DNA of 64,000 nt from Alkalilimnicola ehrlichii (GCF_003399765.1 NZ_NFZV01000004.1:1-64000); one strand, 5' to 3'. Positions 47,089-56,912 are shown, counted from the first letter of the stretch. The notes: generated by a model not told the origin, from the sequence alone. Numbers and translations are program-made.

Positions 47089-48588
47089 TTATTTGCCGCT
47101 ACTAGCGCGATCGAGCAGAAATTGGGTCAGCAGCGGGACCGGCCGACCTGTCGCTCCTTTGTCCTTGCCGGACTTCCATGCGGTACCTGCGATGTCGAGA
47201 TGAGCCCAACGCAGCTTTTGCGCGAAACGGGACAGAAAGCAAGCAGCCGTAATCGAGCCGGCGGAACGATCGCCGACATTCGCCATGTCGGCAAAATTGC
47301 TATGCAGTTGCTCCTGATATTCATCGCCCATCGGCATTTCCCAGGCGCGATCGCCGCTATTGCGACTGGCCGCCATCAGTTCGTTGACCAGGGGCGGATG
47401 ATTGCCGAACAGGCCGGAAGTGTGATGCCCCAGGGCAATAACGCAGGCTCCGGTGAGGGTGGCAATGTCGATAACCTGGGCCGGTTCAAAGCGCTCGCTG
47501 TAGGTTAGGGCGTCGCAGAGAATGAGCCGGCCTTCGGCGTCGGTATTGAGAATCTCGATCGTTTGCCCGGACATGCTGGTGACGACGTCGCCCGGTTTCG
47601 TGGCCAGGCCGCCGGGCATGTTCTCCGTGGCCGGTACGATGCCAATCACGTTAATCGGCAGTTCCAGCTCGGCACAGGTTTGCAGTGTGCCGAAAACGCT
47701 GGCGGCGCCACACATGTCGTACTTCATCTCATCCATCGCCGCGGCGGGCTTGAGCGAGATTCCGCCGGTATCGAAAGTGACGCCTTTGCCGACTAATACC
47801 GTGGGCTTATCGTCTTTGGCGCCACCGCGGTATTGCATGACGATCAGCTTGGGCGCCTGTCGGCTGCCGCGGGCGACAGAGAGGAGGGCGCCCATTTGCA
47901 ACTCTTCCAGCGCGCTCTGGTCCAAAACTTCGGTCGTGATGCTGGAAAAACGCTCGGCCAGCGCTTCGGCTTGTTCGCCTAAGTAGGTCGGCGTGCAGAT
48001 GTTACCGGGTAAATTTCCCAGATCACGGGTATAGTTCATTCCCCGGCCAATCGCTGCTCCGATTCGGGCTGCTTCTTCGCCGGGCGTTAGCTCGCGGCGG
48101 CTTGGCACGTTAAAAATGAGTTTGCGCAGAGGGCGGCGAGGTGCGTCCTTTTTGCTTTTTAGTTGGTCGAAACGGTATTGCGTTAAATGGATGGTTTGTA
48201 CCGCATCGCGGATGCGCCATGCGAGATCGCGACCCTTGACGGGCAGATCGCTAAGATAAGAGACTGCCTCGGTCGCTCCGCACTCGTCGAGCTTATTAGC
48301 CATGGTCGTTATCGCGCGGCGGAACGCGCGCTCGTTGAAGTCCCGCTCGCGACCGCAACCGATCAGCAATACGCGATCGGCCAGAACGTTGGGAACAGCG
48401 CCGAGCAACAAAGCTTGCCCTTGCTTGCCTTCCATGTCGCCCCTGCGAACAAGGCTGGAGAGGAATCCGTCGCTTACTTTATCGATTTGCGTCGCCGCCG
48501 AGGACAGGCGGCGGGACTCGAATACTCCGACGACGATGCAACCGGTGCGTTGTTTTTCCGGGTTTCCGCTCTTTACCGTAAATTCCAT
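47089..48588 (-). CDS. pepA: Leucyl (cytosol) aminopeptidase
   Basis: An M17-family metallo-aminopeptidase (EC 3.4.11.1) of 499 residues, hexameric in known homologues; E. coli PepA (XerB) also binds DNA in plasmid-dimer resolution and carAB control. The signature [14 protein letters not shown], the metal/active-site segment [27 protein letters not shown] and the GALHDxG-like [10 protein letters not shown] end are present. GGAG lies six bases before the chosen ATG. It is divergent from lptF, with a 310-base spacer. Confidence 0.95.
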   Translation of the reverse strand: MEFTVKSGNPEKQRTGCIVVGVFESRRLSSAATQIDKVSDGFLSSLVRRGDMEGKQGQALLLGAVPNVLADRVLLIGCGRERDFNERAFRRAITTMANKLDECGATEAVSYLSDLPVKGRDLAWRIRDAVQTIHLTQYRFDQLKSKKDAPRRPLRKLIFNVPSRRELTPGEEAARIGAAIGRGMNYTRDLGNLPGNICTPTYLGEQAEALAERFSSITTEVLDQSALEELQMGALLSVARGSRQAPKLIVMQYRGGAKDDKPTVLVGKGVTFDTGGISLKPAAAMDEMKYDMCGAASVFGTLQTCAELELPINVIGIVPATENMPGGLATKPGDVVTSMSGQTIEILNTDAEGRLILCDALTYSERFEPAQVIDIATLTGACVIALGHHTSGLFGNHPPLVNELMAASRNSGDRAWEMPMGDEYQEQLHSNFADMANVGDRSAGSITAACFLSRFAQKLRWAHLDIAGTAWKSGKDKGATGRPVPLLTQFLLDRASSGK

Positions 48589-48898
48589 CTGCAACTCCGT
48601 CAGTTGGGGCGTTGTTCAGTAGGTTCTCGGCCGACGTTGGCGCTGTCCTGGGGATAGGTCGTCAGAAAACGAGCCTTATTAGTTAGGCGGCGCGGTGCGA
48701 AGGGCTATCTGCGCCTCCCGAGCAGCTTCTCGAATGTAGCAAACTTGGCTGGCCGGGACACTAGTTTAATGGAAAAATGGGGCCTTTTGGCGAATCTCGC
48801 GATAAGTGGGAATTTAAGGCAACTTGCTTACGATATCGGACTGGCGGGAGTTAGCCTGTGTCTCGGTGTTTTTGCCTGCTTCCCTTGCGGAGGGCTAT
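48589..48898. promoter_or_regulatory. Divergent pepA / lptF spacer
   Basis: A 310-base gene-free region that must hold promoters for pepA-holC-valS (minus) and lptFG (plus). An A/T-richer patch lies at about 48765-48830. I see no convincing operator or repeat. Confidence 0.35.
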
Positions 48899-49998
48899 GT
48901 GAAGCTTTCGGTGCTTAGCCGTTACTTAGTGAAAGAGGTGTTGCAGTCGTGGTTTGCTGTAACCCTGGTTTTGGTAGCGGTATTGATGACCAATCGGCTG
49001 GTCCGTTATCTTTCTGCCGCTGCTAGCGGCGACATTCCCGCCGATGTCATATTCCAACTGCTTGGCTTGAAATCGCTGAGTTACCTTGGCTTGGTTTTGC
49101 CCGCCGCCTTTTTTTGGGGGTCGTGCTCGCTTTCGGGCGTCTTTACCGCGATAGCGAAATGGCGGCGATGACGGCGTGCGGTGCAGGGCCGACACAGTTT
49201 TATCGTGCGTTGTACTTGTTGGCGGTTCCGCTGGCGTTGTTCGTCGGTTGGTTAGCGCTCTCGGTAGGGCCGTGGGCGGCTGCCGAGGGTGCGCGCGCCG
49301 AAGCCGAGGCCCAGCAACAGGCCGATATCGAAGCGTTGCGGCCCGGCCGTTTCCTTAGTGCGCGGGGGATGGATGGCGTTTTCTATATGGAAAGCATGAG
49401 CGACGACGGTCGCCGTATGGAGAATGTTTTTCTACAACTGGGGCGAGAGGATGGGCGTTCTATTGTGGTGTTCGCCGACCGGGGGCGGCAGGAACGCGAC
49501 GCCGACGGCGATCGTTACATCATCTTAGAAGACGGGTATCGCTATGAAGGCGTGCCGGGACAGCTCGGCGAGTGGCGCTTATTAGGGTTTGAGGAGCACG
49601 GTGTGCTTATCGCGCAACAAGAAGGGCGAGGGCCGCGTATGCGAATGGATGCGCAGCCTACTGCCGAGCTGATGGCGCGCGGCGAGCCGGAAGATTGGGC
49701 CGAGCTGCAATGGCGCTTTTCGATGCCGCTGATGGCGTTGCTGTTGGCTTTTGTCGCTGTTCCCCTTTGCAAAGCTGAGCCGCGGGAAGGTCGTTACGGC
49801 AAGCTGATCGCGGCCGTGTTGGTTTATGTTGTGTACTCCAACGGTTTGGCGGTGGCGCAGGAGTGGATGCGCGACGGTACGATCCCGGTCGGGTTGGGGC
49901 TGTGGTGGGTTCACGGTTTATTTGCGCTGGCAGCATTAATTTGGTTGTTCCACCGGTTTGGGTTGCAGCAGCCGTGGCGGCCGAGAGGTAAGGCATGA
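48899..49998 (+). CDS. lptF: LPS export permease LptF (frame break in T-run)
   Basis: An inner-membrane subunit of the LptB2FGC lipopolysaccharide extractor, about 366 residues. GTG start with GGAGG six bases upstream, giving KLSVLSRYLVKEVLQSWFAV. One T is missing in the T7 run at 49109-49115, after which LGVVLAFGRLYRDSEMAAM continues; without it the frame ends at 49171. Three helices precede and three follow a periplasmic beta-jellyroll (about residues 125-265). Essential in most Gram-negatives, so the break is a sequencing error. Its end overlaps lptG (ATGA). Confidence 0.92.
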
Positions 49999-51059
49999 GT
50001 TTATTATCGCGTTACCTAACGGTTACGGTGGTGGTCGGTAGCCTAATCACCTTATTAATCCTTTTATCGTTGGAAGTCGTTTTTTCGTTTGTCGACGAGG
50101 CTGGCGATATTGGGCGTGGCGAATATACCGCCGGGTCGGCGCTTATGTATGTATTGTTGCGCGCCCCCTATCGAGCATACGAAGCCTTTCCGATGGCGAC
50201 CTTGATCGGCAGCTTGTTAGGCTTAGGCGGTTTGGCCGCCCGTAACGAGCTGACGGTGATGCGAGCGGTCGGTATCTCGATTCTCGGCGTTGCACGTTCT
50301 GTCGTCATGGCCGGGTTTGTGCTTGCTTTGATTGCGTTCGCTCTAGGCGAGTGGGTGGTGCCGACCACGGAGCGCTGGGCGCAAGACTTACGGAGCGGTG
50401 CTATTAGCCAACGGGTTGCCTCCGATCGCCTCGCTGGGTTCTGGGCCCGCGATGGGGCGAATTTTGTCAAGGTTGAGCGGGCGCTCGGTAATCGGCATCT
50501 GGTTGGGATGCGTATCTTCGAGTTCGACGAAGAACGTCGGTTAACCGGGATCCTGGAGGCTGAGCGAGCCCTTTATGCAGGCGGTGGCTGGGTTCTAGAG
50601 GAAATTACGAAAAGTCGTTTCTCGGCGGTTGGCGTCGCCGTCGATACGGTCGATCGTCTAGCCTGGGATTCCGATTTGGCGCCTGCGGTGCTCGATGTGG
50701 TCGTGGTCGATCCGGAAATGATGTCGGCGCGAGAGCTGCGCACCTATATCACTTATCTGGAGCGAAACGATCTCGACAGCGAGCAGTACCGGTTGGCGTT
50801 CTGGATTAAAGTGGCTACGCCTTTGGCGACGGTCGCGATGCTTTTGCTTACCGTCCCTATGGTGTTCGGTTCGGCGCGAAGCGCCAATGCGGGGCAACGC
50901 CTTTTTGTCGGGGTTTTGATTGGTATCGTGTTTTTCTTGTCGAACCGCCTGCTTAACCAGATGGGGTTGGTCTACGGATTGCCGCCGGCGTTTAGCGCCC
51001 TGTTGCCGACGTTGGTTTTTCTTGCCATCGGGCTGTGGGGCATAATGCGGGTTCGCTGA
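49995..51059 (+). CDS. lptG: LPS export permease LptG
   Basis: The second permease of the LptB2FGC complex, 354 residues, with six membrane helices in two groups (three before about residue 115, three after 270) around a periplasmic jellyroll. SLLSRYLTVTVVVGSLITLLIL and MRAVGISILGVARSVV are typical. Overlap of four bases with lptF shows coupled translation. It is convergent with the RDD gene. Confidence 0.95.
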   Translation: MSLLSRYLTVTVVVGSLITLLILLSLEVVFSFVDEAGDIGRGEYTAGSALMYVLLRAPYRAYEAFPMATLIGSLLGLGGLAARNELTVMRAVGISILGVARSVVMAGFVLALIAFALGEWVVPTTERWAQDLRSGAISQRVASDRLAGFWARDGANFVKVERALGNRHLVGMRIFEFDEERRLTGILEAERALYAGGGWVLEEITKSRFSAVGVAVDTVDRLAWDSDLAPAVLDVVVVDPEMMSARELRTYITYLERNDLDSEQYRLAFWIKVATPLATVAMLLLTVPMVFGSARSANAGQRLFVGVLIGIVFFLSNRLLNQMGLVYGLPPAFSALLPTLVFLAIGLWGIMRVR

Positions 51060-51078
51060 CGAAGCAGAAGCTGGTTGA

Positions 51079-51514
51079 TTACTGGTACGAGCGCGAGAAT
51101 ACGACGACCGTGCCGGAGGCAAGGTCGTGCCAACTGCGGCCTTGTTTGTCGATCAGTATCCAGATAAAGCCTAAGCCGCCTGCCCCCAGGAGAGGATCGC
51201 GACCAAAAACGGATCAGGCCTTGCTGTAGCGTGATGCGGCTGCCATCGGGTTGTTGTACTCTCAGGTGCCAGGCCCGCATCCCGAGTGTTTGTCCGGCGT
51301 GCCGCCAGAAACCAATAAAGAATGCCGCCGTCAATACGACGAGATAGGCCTGAAAAAGAGGCTGGAACTGGTCGGGAATCGCTTCGCCGCCGGTGAAGGG
51401 CAATACGATCACGGTGCCTACCATCCAGAGGGCGAGAACGAGAAGCCCATCATAGAGGCAGGCGCCCATGCGGCGTAGAAAACTTGCAGTCGGAGCGCTC
51501 GAGACGGTATTCAT
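51079..51514 (-). CDS. RDD-family membrane protein (two frame breaks)
   Basis: A small membrane protein, about 145 residues after repair. FLRRMGACLYDGLLVLALWMVG holds the Arg and Asp of the RDD name in the first helix; two further helices follow, then GQTLGMRAWHLRVQQPDG. One base is missing in the A5 run at 51205-51209 (T coding) and one in the C5 run at 51183-51187 (G coding); with both, the end reads FLVAILSWGAGGLGFIWILI and DLASGTVVVF. Family function unknown. It ends 19 bases from lptG, a common neighbour. Confidence 0.82.
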
Positions 51515-51612
51515 AGGCGTGACACAACAAAACGGCCGCAGTAAGAATATGCGGAAGATCGTTGGAAAATATCCGCGTCTATTTACTCAAAAAGGCCGTT
51601 TACTTGTTAGTA

Positions 51613-51687
51613 TGGCGCTCCCACGGGGATTCGAACCCCGGTTACCGCCGTGAGAGGGCGGCGTCCTAACCGCTAGACGATGGGAGC
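51613..51687 (-). tRNA. tRNA-Glu (CTC anticodon)
   Basis: A complete cloverleaf on the minus strand: acceptor stem GCTCCCA/TGGGAGC, anticodon stem CGCC(G)/(C)GGCG with loop CCTCTCA (anticodon CTC), T arm CCGGG-GTTCGAAT-CCCGG, discriminator G and encoded CCA at 51615-51613. The gene reads GAG codons. Reading frames crossing it on both strands are not genes. Confidence 0.95.
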
Positions 51688-51751
51688 GGAAAATCATGCA
51701 AAAATCCAGGCGTTTTGGGCAAAACCACTACACACGCCTGCAAGCGGTGGT

Positions 51752-51779
51752 ATTATACGCCCTCTTTTCATTCGCTCAA
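51752..51779 (-). promoter_or_regulatory. Promoter of tRNA-Glu
   Basis: On the minus strand TTGAGC (51779-51774) is followed after 16 bases by a perfect TATAAT (51757-51752). The start point would lie about 55 bases before the mature tRNA. It is the clearest sigma-70 promoter in the window; its position antisense to the pcnB upstream region is natural for divergent genes. Confidence 0.8.
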
Positions 51780-51796
51780 GTGCTCGTTTCAAGCTA

Positions 51797-53092
51797 GTGA
51801 CGGATCAGCAAGCAAATTCTCAGTACCCTATAATCGTGCCCCGTTCGGAGCATCGAATCTCGCGGGCAGATATCAGCGATAATGCACTTAAGGTGTTGTA
51901 TCGGCTGAAAAATGCTGGGTATCAGGCCTACCTGGTAGGTGGTGGTGTGCGCGATTTGTCGCTAGGGCGCGAGCCGAAAGATTTCGACGTCGCCACGGAC
52001 GCCCATCCGGAGGAAGTGCGAGCGCTGTTTCGTAACTGTCGCTTGATCGGGCGACGGTTTCGTTTGGCGCATGTGCATTTCGGTCCGGAGATTATCGAAG
52101 TGGCAACATTCCGTGCGTTGCACGACGGCAGTGCCGACAACGGCGACGTGCAGCTTGAGAATGGCCGCATTATTCGCGATAACGCCTACGGCACGTTGGC
52201 CGAAGATGCCATGCGGCGGGATTTTACGATTAACGCCCTCTACTACAATATTGCCGATTTTTCGGTGGTCGATCATGCTGGCGGCATGCAGGACTTGGAG
52301 CATGGCGTCGTGCGGCTTATTGGCGATCCGCAAGTGCGGTTTCGCGAAGATCCCGTACGCATGCTGCGGGCTGTGCGGTTTGCGGTAAAGCTCGGCTTTC
52401 GTATCGAGAGCGAAACGGCGGGCGTTATTCCGCGCATGGCGGACTTGCTGGAGGATGTCCCTGCCGCCCGGTTGTTCGACGAAATTCTTAAGTTATTGAT
52501 GAGCGGCGTTGGTGTGGCGACGTTGGAAGCCTTGCGGCAGTACGACGTTTTCTCGCGCATGTTCCCGTTGACCGAGGCGAGTTTGGCGCGCGACAGTCAC
52601 GGTACCCGCTCGCTTTTCATCGCGAGAGCCTTGGCGAATACCGATCAGCGAATTGCGGACGGTAAGCCGGTAACGCCTGCGTTTTTATTTGCGGCGTTGT
52701 TATGGCCGGCGGTGCAAGAGGCGTTCGGGAAGCGGTTGGAAGAGGACGATTTGCCGCAAATGGCGGCTTTGCAAGCGGCTGCGGACGACGTGGTCGTCGA
52801 TCAGCTGCAGTCGGTGGCGATTCCCAAGCGATTTAGTGTGCCGATGCGCGAAGTGTGGCTGATGCAGCCTCGTTTCGAGCGCCGGAATAATCGACGAGCG
52901 GCACGCATGATAACGCATCCGCGGTTTCGCGCGGCTTACGATTTCCTCTTGTTGCGGGGCGAAGCGGGCGAGGCCGATCCCGAGCTTGTGAGCTGGTGGC
53001 GGGAGTATGTCGAACGCGAAGGCGGTGCCCCGCCGCCGGATGTGGATAGTGCGCCGCGGCGACGGCGGCGACGGCGGCGCAAACCTGCCTGA
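51797..53092 (+). CDS. pcnB: Poly(A) polymerase I
   Basis: Polynucleotide adenylyltransferase (EC 2.7.7.19), about 431 residues, which adds poly(A) tails to RNA and so promotes its decay. The class II nucleotidyltransferase head reads YLVGGGVRDLSLGREPKDFDVATDA (metal-binding DFD), then RRDFTINALYYN and REDPVRMLRAVRFAVKLGF. The C-terminus is a tract of eight consecutive Arg plus KPA, like the basic tail of E. coli PcnB. The open frame reaches 51680 inside the tRNA gene, so that ATG is unlikely; I prefer GTG at 51797, although it has no clear ribosome site. folK follows after seven bases. Confidence 0.9.
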   Translation: MTDQQANSQYPIIVPRSEHRISRADISDNALKVLYRLKNAGYQAYLVGGGVRDLSLGREPKDFDVATDAHPEEVRALFRNCRLIGRRFRLAHVHFGPEIIEVATFRALHDGSADNGDVQLENGRIIRDNAYGTLAEDAMRRDFTINALYYNIADFSVVDHAGGMQDLEHGVVRLIGDPQVRFREDPVRMLRAVRFAVKLGFRIESETAGVIPRMADLLEDVPAARLFDEILKLLMSGVGVATLEALRQYDVFSRMFPLTEASLARDSHGTRSLFIARALANTDQRIADGKPVTPAFLFAALLWPAVQEAFGKRLEEDDLPQMAALQAAADDVVVDQLQSVAIPKRFSVPMREVWLMQPRFERRNNRRAARMITHPRFRAAYDFLLLRGEAGEADPELVSWWREYVEREGGAPPPDVDSAPRRRRRRRRKPA

Positions 53093-53099
53093 GGCGTCT

Positions 53100-53627
53100 A
53101 TGGCTAATGGATCTGTGACCGTTGCGGTGGGTTTGGGAAGTAATCTCGCCGAGCCGAGGAAGCAGGTGTTGCAGGCGGTGGCTGCGTTGCACGAAATAGC
53201 CGCTACTGAGCTGGATGCGGTTTCCAGCCTTTACCGTACCCGCCCGATGGGTCCGCAGGATCAGCCCGATTTTGTCAATGCTGCGGCGATTATGCGTACG
53301 CGTCTACAGCCGCTTGAGTTCTTGGATGCCTTGCAGGCTATCGAGCGCCGGCAGGGGCGGGTGCGCGGTGATTTGCGCTGGGGCGCGCGAACCCTGGACT
53401 TGGATTTGTTGCTCTGGGGGGAGGAGGAGATTTCCTGCTCGCGCCTGCAGGTGCCGCACCCCGGACTCCACGAGCGCGCTTTCGTGCTGTATCCTCTCGC
53501 TGAAATCGGTGCCGGCCTGATGGTTCCTGGGAGAGGGACCGTACTGTCGCTGAAGTCGGCTTGTCCTGCTGACGGTCTGGTCGGAATGGATCCTACCCCT
53601 GAGGTTTCGGCGCGAACCTATGAGTGA
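53100..53627 (+). CDS. folK: 2-amino-4-hydroxy-6-hydroxymethyldihydropteridine pyrophosphokinase
   Basis: HPPK (EC 2.7.6.3), 175 residues, which transfers pyrophosphate to the pterin in folate synthesis. Seen motifs are VAVGLGSNLAEPRKQ near the start, YRTRPMGPQDQPDFVNAA (pterin loop) and the Mg-binding WGARTLDLDLLLWG, then VPHPGLHERAFVL. The ATG follows the pcnB stop by seven bases; the end overlaps the kinase gene by eight. The pcnB-folK-panBCD order is classic in gammaproteobacteria. Confidence 0.95.
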   Translation: MANGSVTVAVGLGSNLAEPRKQVLQAVAALHEIAATELDAVSSLYRTRPMGPQDQPDFVNAAAIMRTRLQPLEFLDALQAIERRQGRVRGDLRWGARTLDLDLLLWGEEEISCSRLQVPHPGLHERAFVLYPLAEIGAGLMVPGRGTVLSLKSACPADGLVGMDPTPEVSARTYE

Positions 53628-54270
53628 ACAAGAACTGAGGCATATTGTTGTAGAAGGCCCTATCGGGGTCGGCAAGACAACCTTGGCTAAACGGCTTGCC
53701 GCCAGTTTTGGCTATGACTTGCTGTTAGAGCAAGCAGACGATAACCCTTTTCTTGAGCGGTTTTACGAGAATCCGCGCATGGCGGCATTCCCTACCCAGC
53801 TGTATTTCTTGATGCAGCGGGCCGAGCAGTTGCGCGAATTACGCCAAGGCGACATGTTTCAGTCGCATCGTGTCGCCGATTTTTTATTCGATAAGGATCG
53901 CTTGTTTGCCGAGCTGACCTTGGATGAGCACGAGTACGCGCTATACGCCAAGGTCTATAACGAGTTGGCTGTGGAGGTTCCTCGGCCGGACTTGGTGATC
54001 TACCTGCAAGCGCCGCTCGATGTGCTCATGCAGCGTATCGCGGTCCGTGGTATCGCCTACGAGCAAATTATCTCGAATGCGTACCTCGAGCGTTTGTGCC
54101 GGGCCTATATCGAGTTTTTCTATCATTACGAGCAGTCCCCTTTGCTGATCGTAAATACCAGCGATATCAATATCGTCGACAGCGAAAGAGACTATGCCAT
54201 GCTGCTAGAGCGAATTCGCGGTATAAATAGTGGTCGACACTACTTTAATCCTGCCCCCCTGGGCCTGTAA
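53620..54270 (+). CDS. Deoxynucleoside kinase family protein
   Basis: A 216-residue P-loop kinase of the dNK/dGK type. IVVEGPIGVGKTTLAKRLA is Walker A; RVADFLFDKDRLFAEL holds the DR(S) motif; PDLVIYLQAPLDVLMQRIAVRGIAYEQ carries the lid arginines. Homologues phosphorylate deoxyguanosine or deoxyadenosine for nucleotide salvage; the exact substrate is not visible. This gene between folK and panB is a known arrangement. Confidence 0.9.
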   Translation: MSEQELRHIVVEGPIGVGKTTLAKRLAASFGYDLLLEQADDNPFLERFYENPRMAAFPTQLYFLMQRAEQLRELRQGDMFQSHRVADFLFDKDRLFAELTLDEHEYALYAKVYNELAVEVPRPDLVIYLQAPLDVLMQRIAVRGIAYEQIISNAYLERLCRAYIEFFYHYEQSPLLIVNTSDINIVDSERDYAMLLERIRGINSGRHYFNPAPLGL

Positions 54271-54305
54271 GCTTAGCTGTCTCCAATTTGTGACAGGGAT
54301 TTCGT

Positions 54306-55130
54306 ATGTACGGTGGTAAGTCCCAAGCTCAGGCGCAGAAACCGGTAACGGTCTCCCGCCTTCAGCAAATGAAACAAAACGGCGAGCGTATCGTATGTCT
54401 TACGGCCTATGACTATGCTTTTGGCGCTCTGGTCGATGCCGCTGGGGTCGATGTCGTATTGGTCGGCGACTCGCTGGGTATGGTCATGCAAGGGCGCGAG
54501 ACGACGCTGGGCGTAACGGTGGACGACATCGTCTACCATAGCCGTTGCGTTGCCGTGGCACGCAAGCGAGCCTTGATCATGGCCGATATGCCGTTTATGA
54601 GCTACGCCAGCACCGGCGATGCATTGCGTAATGCCGGCCGTTTAATGAAAGAGGGCGGCGCGCATATGGTGAAGCTCGAAGGTAATGGCGATCAGGCGGA
54701 ATTAGTCACGCGTATGAGCCGAGCTGGGATTCCTGTCTGCGCTCACTTGGGCTTGCAGCCCCAGTTCGTGCATAAGATCGGCGGCTATCGCGTCCAGGGT
54801 AAGGACGAAAGCGCGGCAGAGAACATGCTTCGCGATGCTAAGCTGCTTGAGGCGGCAGGGGCCGATGCGCTGTTGCTGGAGTGTGTGCCGGCGGCAGTCG
54901 GTGCGCGGGTTGCGCAAGAATTGCATATTCCGGTTATCGGCATCGGCGCCGGCCCTGAGTGCGACGGGCAAATCCTTGTGTTGCACGATATGATCGGGCT
55001 GACGCCGGGGCGTGTGCCGAAGTTTTCGCACAATTTCATGGACGGCCAGTCAAGCTTGGCGGATGCCGTCGAGGCGTATGTGCAAGCGGTAAGAGCCGGT
55101 CGCTTTCCTGGCGCCGAGCATTCCTTTTAG
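54306..55130 (+). CDS. panB: 3-methyl-2-oxobutanoate hydroxymethyltransferase
   Basis: Ketopantoate synthase (EC 2.1.2.11), 274 residues, which transfers a one-carbon unit from methylene-THF to ketoisovalerate, an intermediate of valine synthesis made by IlvC/IlvD encoded in this window. Motifs: IVCLTAYDYAFGALVDAAGVDVVLVGDSLGMV with metal-binding Asp, MADMPFMSY, VKLEGN, HLGLQPQ, GIGAGPECDGQILVLHDMIGL. Intact, with panC 11 bases downstream. Confidence 0.96.
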   Translation: MYGGKSQAQAQKPVTVSRLQQMKQNGERIVCLTAYDYAFGALVDAAGVDVVLVGDSLGMVMQGRETTLGVTVDDIVYHSRCVAVARKRALIMADMPFMSYASTGDALRNAGRLMKEGGAHMVKLEGNGDQAELVTRMSRAGIPVCAHLGLQPQFVHKIGGYRVQGKDESAAENMLRDAKLLEAAGADALLLECVPAAVGARVAQELHIPVIGIGAGPECDGQILVLHDMIGLTPGRVPKFSHNFMDGQSSLADAVEAYVQAVRAGRFPGAEHSF

Positions 55131-55141
55131 CGAGAGTCATC

Positions 55142-56002
55142 ATGCGTATCGTGCATACAGTCCGCGAGCTGCGAGAGCAGGTCGCCGCTTGGCGTTCTGC
55201 CGGCGAACGGGTGGGTTTAGTACCTACTATGGGAAATCTGCACCGCGGACATTTGGATCTCGCCGAGCGAATGAGGGCGGCGGCGGATCGGGTTGTCGTA
55301 AGCATTTTCGTCAACCCGTTGCAATTTGGGGAAGGTGAAGATTTCGAGCATTATCCCCGCACTTTAGCGGCCGATTCCGCTCTGCTAGAACCCATAGGGG
55401 TCGACATTGTTTTTGCGCCCAATGTCTCAGAAGTGTATCCCGATGGATTAAATGTGCAAACAAGGGTTGATGTGCCGGCATTAGGTGGAATACTCTGCGG
55501 GGCTTCCCGTCCCGGTCACTTTGCCGGGGTGGCGACGGTTGTAACGAAGTTGTTCAATATGGTGCAGCCGGATCTTGCTATATTCGGCAAGAAGGACTAC
55601 CAGCAGTTGCAGGTGATTAAGCGCATGGTGCGCGATCTTAACCTGCCGGTCGAAATCATGGCGGCGGAAACCGTTCGTGAGGCAGACGGGTTGGCAATGA
55701 GCTCCCGCAACGGGTATCTTTCTCCGGTTGAGCGCCAAAAGGCAGCGTTGTTGGCAAAGGCCCTGAACGAGGCCGCGACTCGTCTGGAAGCGGGTGAGCA
55801 CGATTTTCGTGCTATCGAAGCCTGGGTGAGTCAATGCTTGGATCAGGGAGGATTCAAGACGGACTATGTTAGCCTGCGCCGACAGGGAGACCTGGCTGAA
55901 CCTCAACCAGGCGATAAGGAGCTAATATTATTGGCTGCCGCTCGGTTGGGCCCAGCAAGGTTGATCGATAATAAGGAAGTGCGATTGATCAGCCAAAGCT
56001 AA
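55142..56002 (+). CDS. panC: Pantothenate synthetase
   Basis: Pantoate-beta-alanine ligase (EC 6.3.2.1), 286 residues. The adenylation site GLVPTMGNLHRGHLDL (HIGH-like), SIFVNPLQFGEGEDFEHYPRTL, LCGASRPGHFAGVATVVTKLFNMVQPD, FGKKDYQQL and MSSRNGYLS are all present. GAGAG precedes the ATG. The longer open frame from 54959 overlaps panB and is not supported. Confidence 0.96.
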   Translation: MRIVHTVRELREQVAAWRSAGERVGLVPTMGNLHRGHLDLAERMRAAADRVVVSIFVNPLQFGEGEDFEHYPRTLAADSALLEPIGVDIVFAPNVSEVYPDGLNVQTRVDVPALGGILCGASRPGHFAGVATVVTKLFNMVQPDLAIFGKKDYQQLQVIKRMVRDLNLPVEIMAAETVREADGLAMSSRNGYLSPVERQKAALLAKALNEAATRLEAGEHDFRAIEAWVSQCLDQGGFKTDYVSLRRQGDLAEPQPGDKELILLAAARLGPARLIDNKEVRLISQS

Positions 56003-56101
56003 AACAGGATAATATGCTGCTTTGCATGAAAAGTAGAGTAGCCGGTGCTGGAAGCGCAAGCTGACTCGAATCGCTCAGAGACGACAGGACGGTGATTGGT
56101 T

Positions 56102-56482
56102 ATGCATCTGAATATGCTGAAATGCAAGCTGCACCAGGCTTGTGTGACTCACACCGAGCTGGACTACGAGGGTTCGTGCGCGATTGACGCAGATTTGCTG
56201 GATGCTTCCGGTATCCGCGAGTACGAACAAGTCCACATTTACAACATCACCAACGGGGAGCGTTTTACGACGTACGCGATCCGCGGTGAGTCCGGCACGG
56301 GTATGATTTCGATGAACGGGGCCGCTGCTCACAAAGTGGAGGTCGGCGATCGTATCATCATTTGCGCCTATGGCCTCGTCAATGAAGAGGATATGGCTAA
56401 CTATCAGCCGACGCTTGTGTATTGCGATGAGAATAACCGCATTACGCATCGTCGTAGTGCCATTCCTTTGCAAGTAGCCTGA
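56102..56482 (+). CDS. panD: Aspartate 1-decarboxylase precursor
   Basis: A pyruvoyl enzyme (EC 4.1.1.11), 126 residues, which makes beta-alanine for PanC. The self-cleavage site is G24-S25 in YEGSCAID, exactly the E. coli numbering if the ATG at 56102 is used, which decides the start over a TTG two codons upstream. Lys9, Thr/Tyr-rich and Arg54 pocket residues ([15 protein letters not shown]) are in place. Completes a full panBCD set with the gene order kept. Confidence 0.96.
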   Translation: MHLNMLKCKLHQACVTHTELDYEGSCAIDADLLDASGIREYEQVHIYNITNGERFTTYAIRGESGTGMISMNGAAAHKVEVGDRIIICAYGLVNEEDMANYQPTLVYCDENNRITHRRSAIPLQVA

Positions 56483-56912
56483 ACGGTCGCGTCGTACTCG
56501 ACGTCAGAATTCTAACGCTGCCGGCATCGGGTCTAGCTACTAAGCTACGTTCTCGGGCCGGCAGCGTTGTTATGTCGTGTCGAGAAAGAGGGCATTGACG
56601 ATAGGGGGCACGTATAATAAATCTTGATATCCGTGCCGGCCGTTGTGGCTACCGTTATGAGTCCCTCATTTAGGGGCATTAAGTCTTTCCGACAGCTTGT
56701 TGTCGAGCCAAGCGTAAGTTCAAGGCGGTTGGTGGCGATGCGGGCATTGGATGACGGTCCGGACCCTGGGCGGGCAGCGTTTCTTGACGTTGACGGTTGC
56801 CGTTATCAGTGGGTTTTCTGGCGGCTTGCTCTAAGGAGCGTACATAAGCTGCGAGCAGGTATAAGCTATACCGCGCTTTCCTAAAATGGATTTGGGTAAT
56901 CAGGGGCTGTAC
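56483..56912. other. Spacer panD-pgi with a large inverted repeat
   Basis: 430 bases without a supported gene. AACGCTGCCGGC at 56514-56525 and GCCGGCAGCGTT at 56557-56568 form a perfect 12-bp stem with a 31-base loop, which itself can pair TAGCT/AGCTA around ACTA. GTTGTTATGT follows, a poor T-run. This is probably the end of the pan transcript or a processed structure. From 56600 to 56910 I see no repeat or gene; a frame at 56624-56884 is unlike any protein. Confidence 0.5.

Noticed and set aside
51468-51653. 61-codon frame over the tRNA-Glu gene
   Set aside because: It reads through the tRNA on the opposite strand and has no protein features.
54959-55141. Upstream extension of panC into panB
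   Set aside because: It would overlap panB by more than 170 bases; the ATG at 55142 has a ribosome site and gives the family N-terminus.
56624-56884. 86-codon frame between panD and pgi
   Set aside because: No ribosome site and no recognisable protein character.
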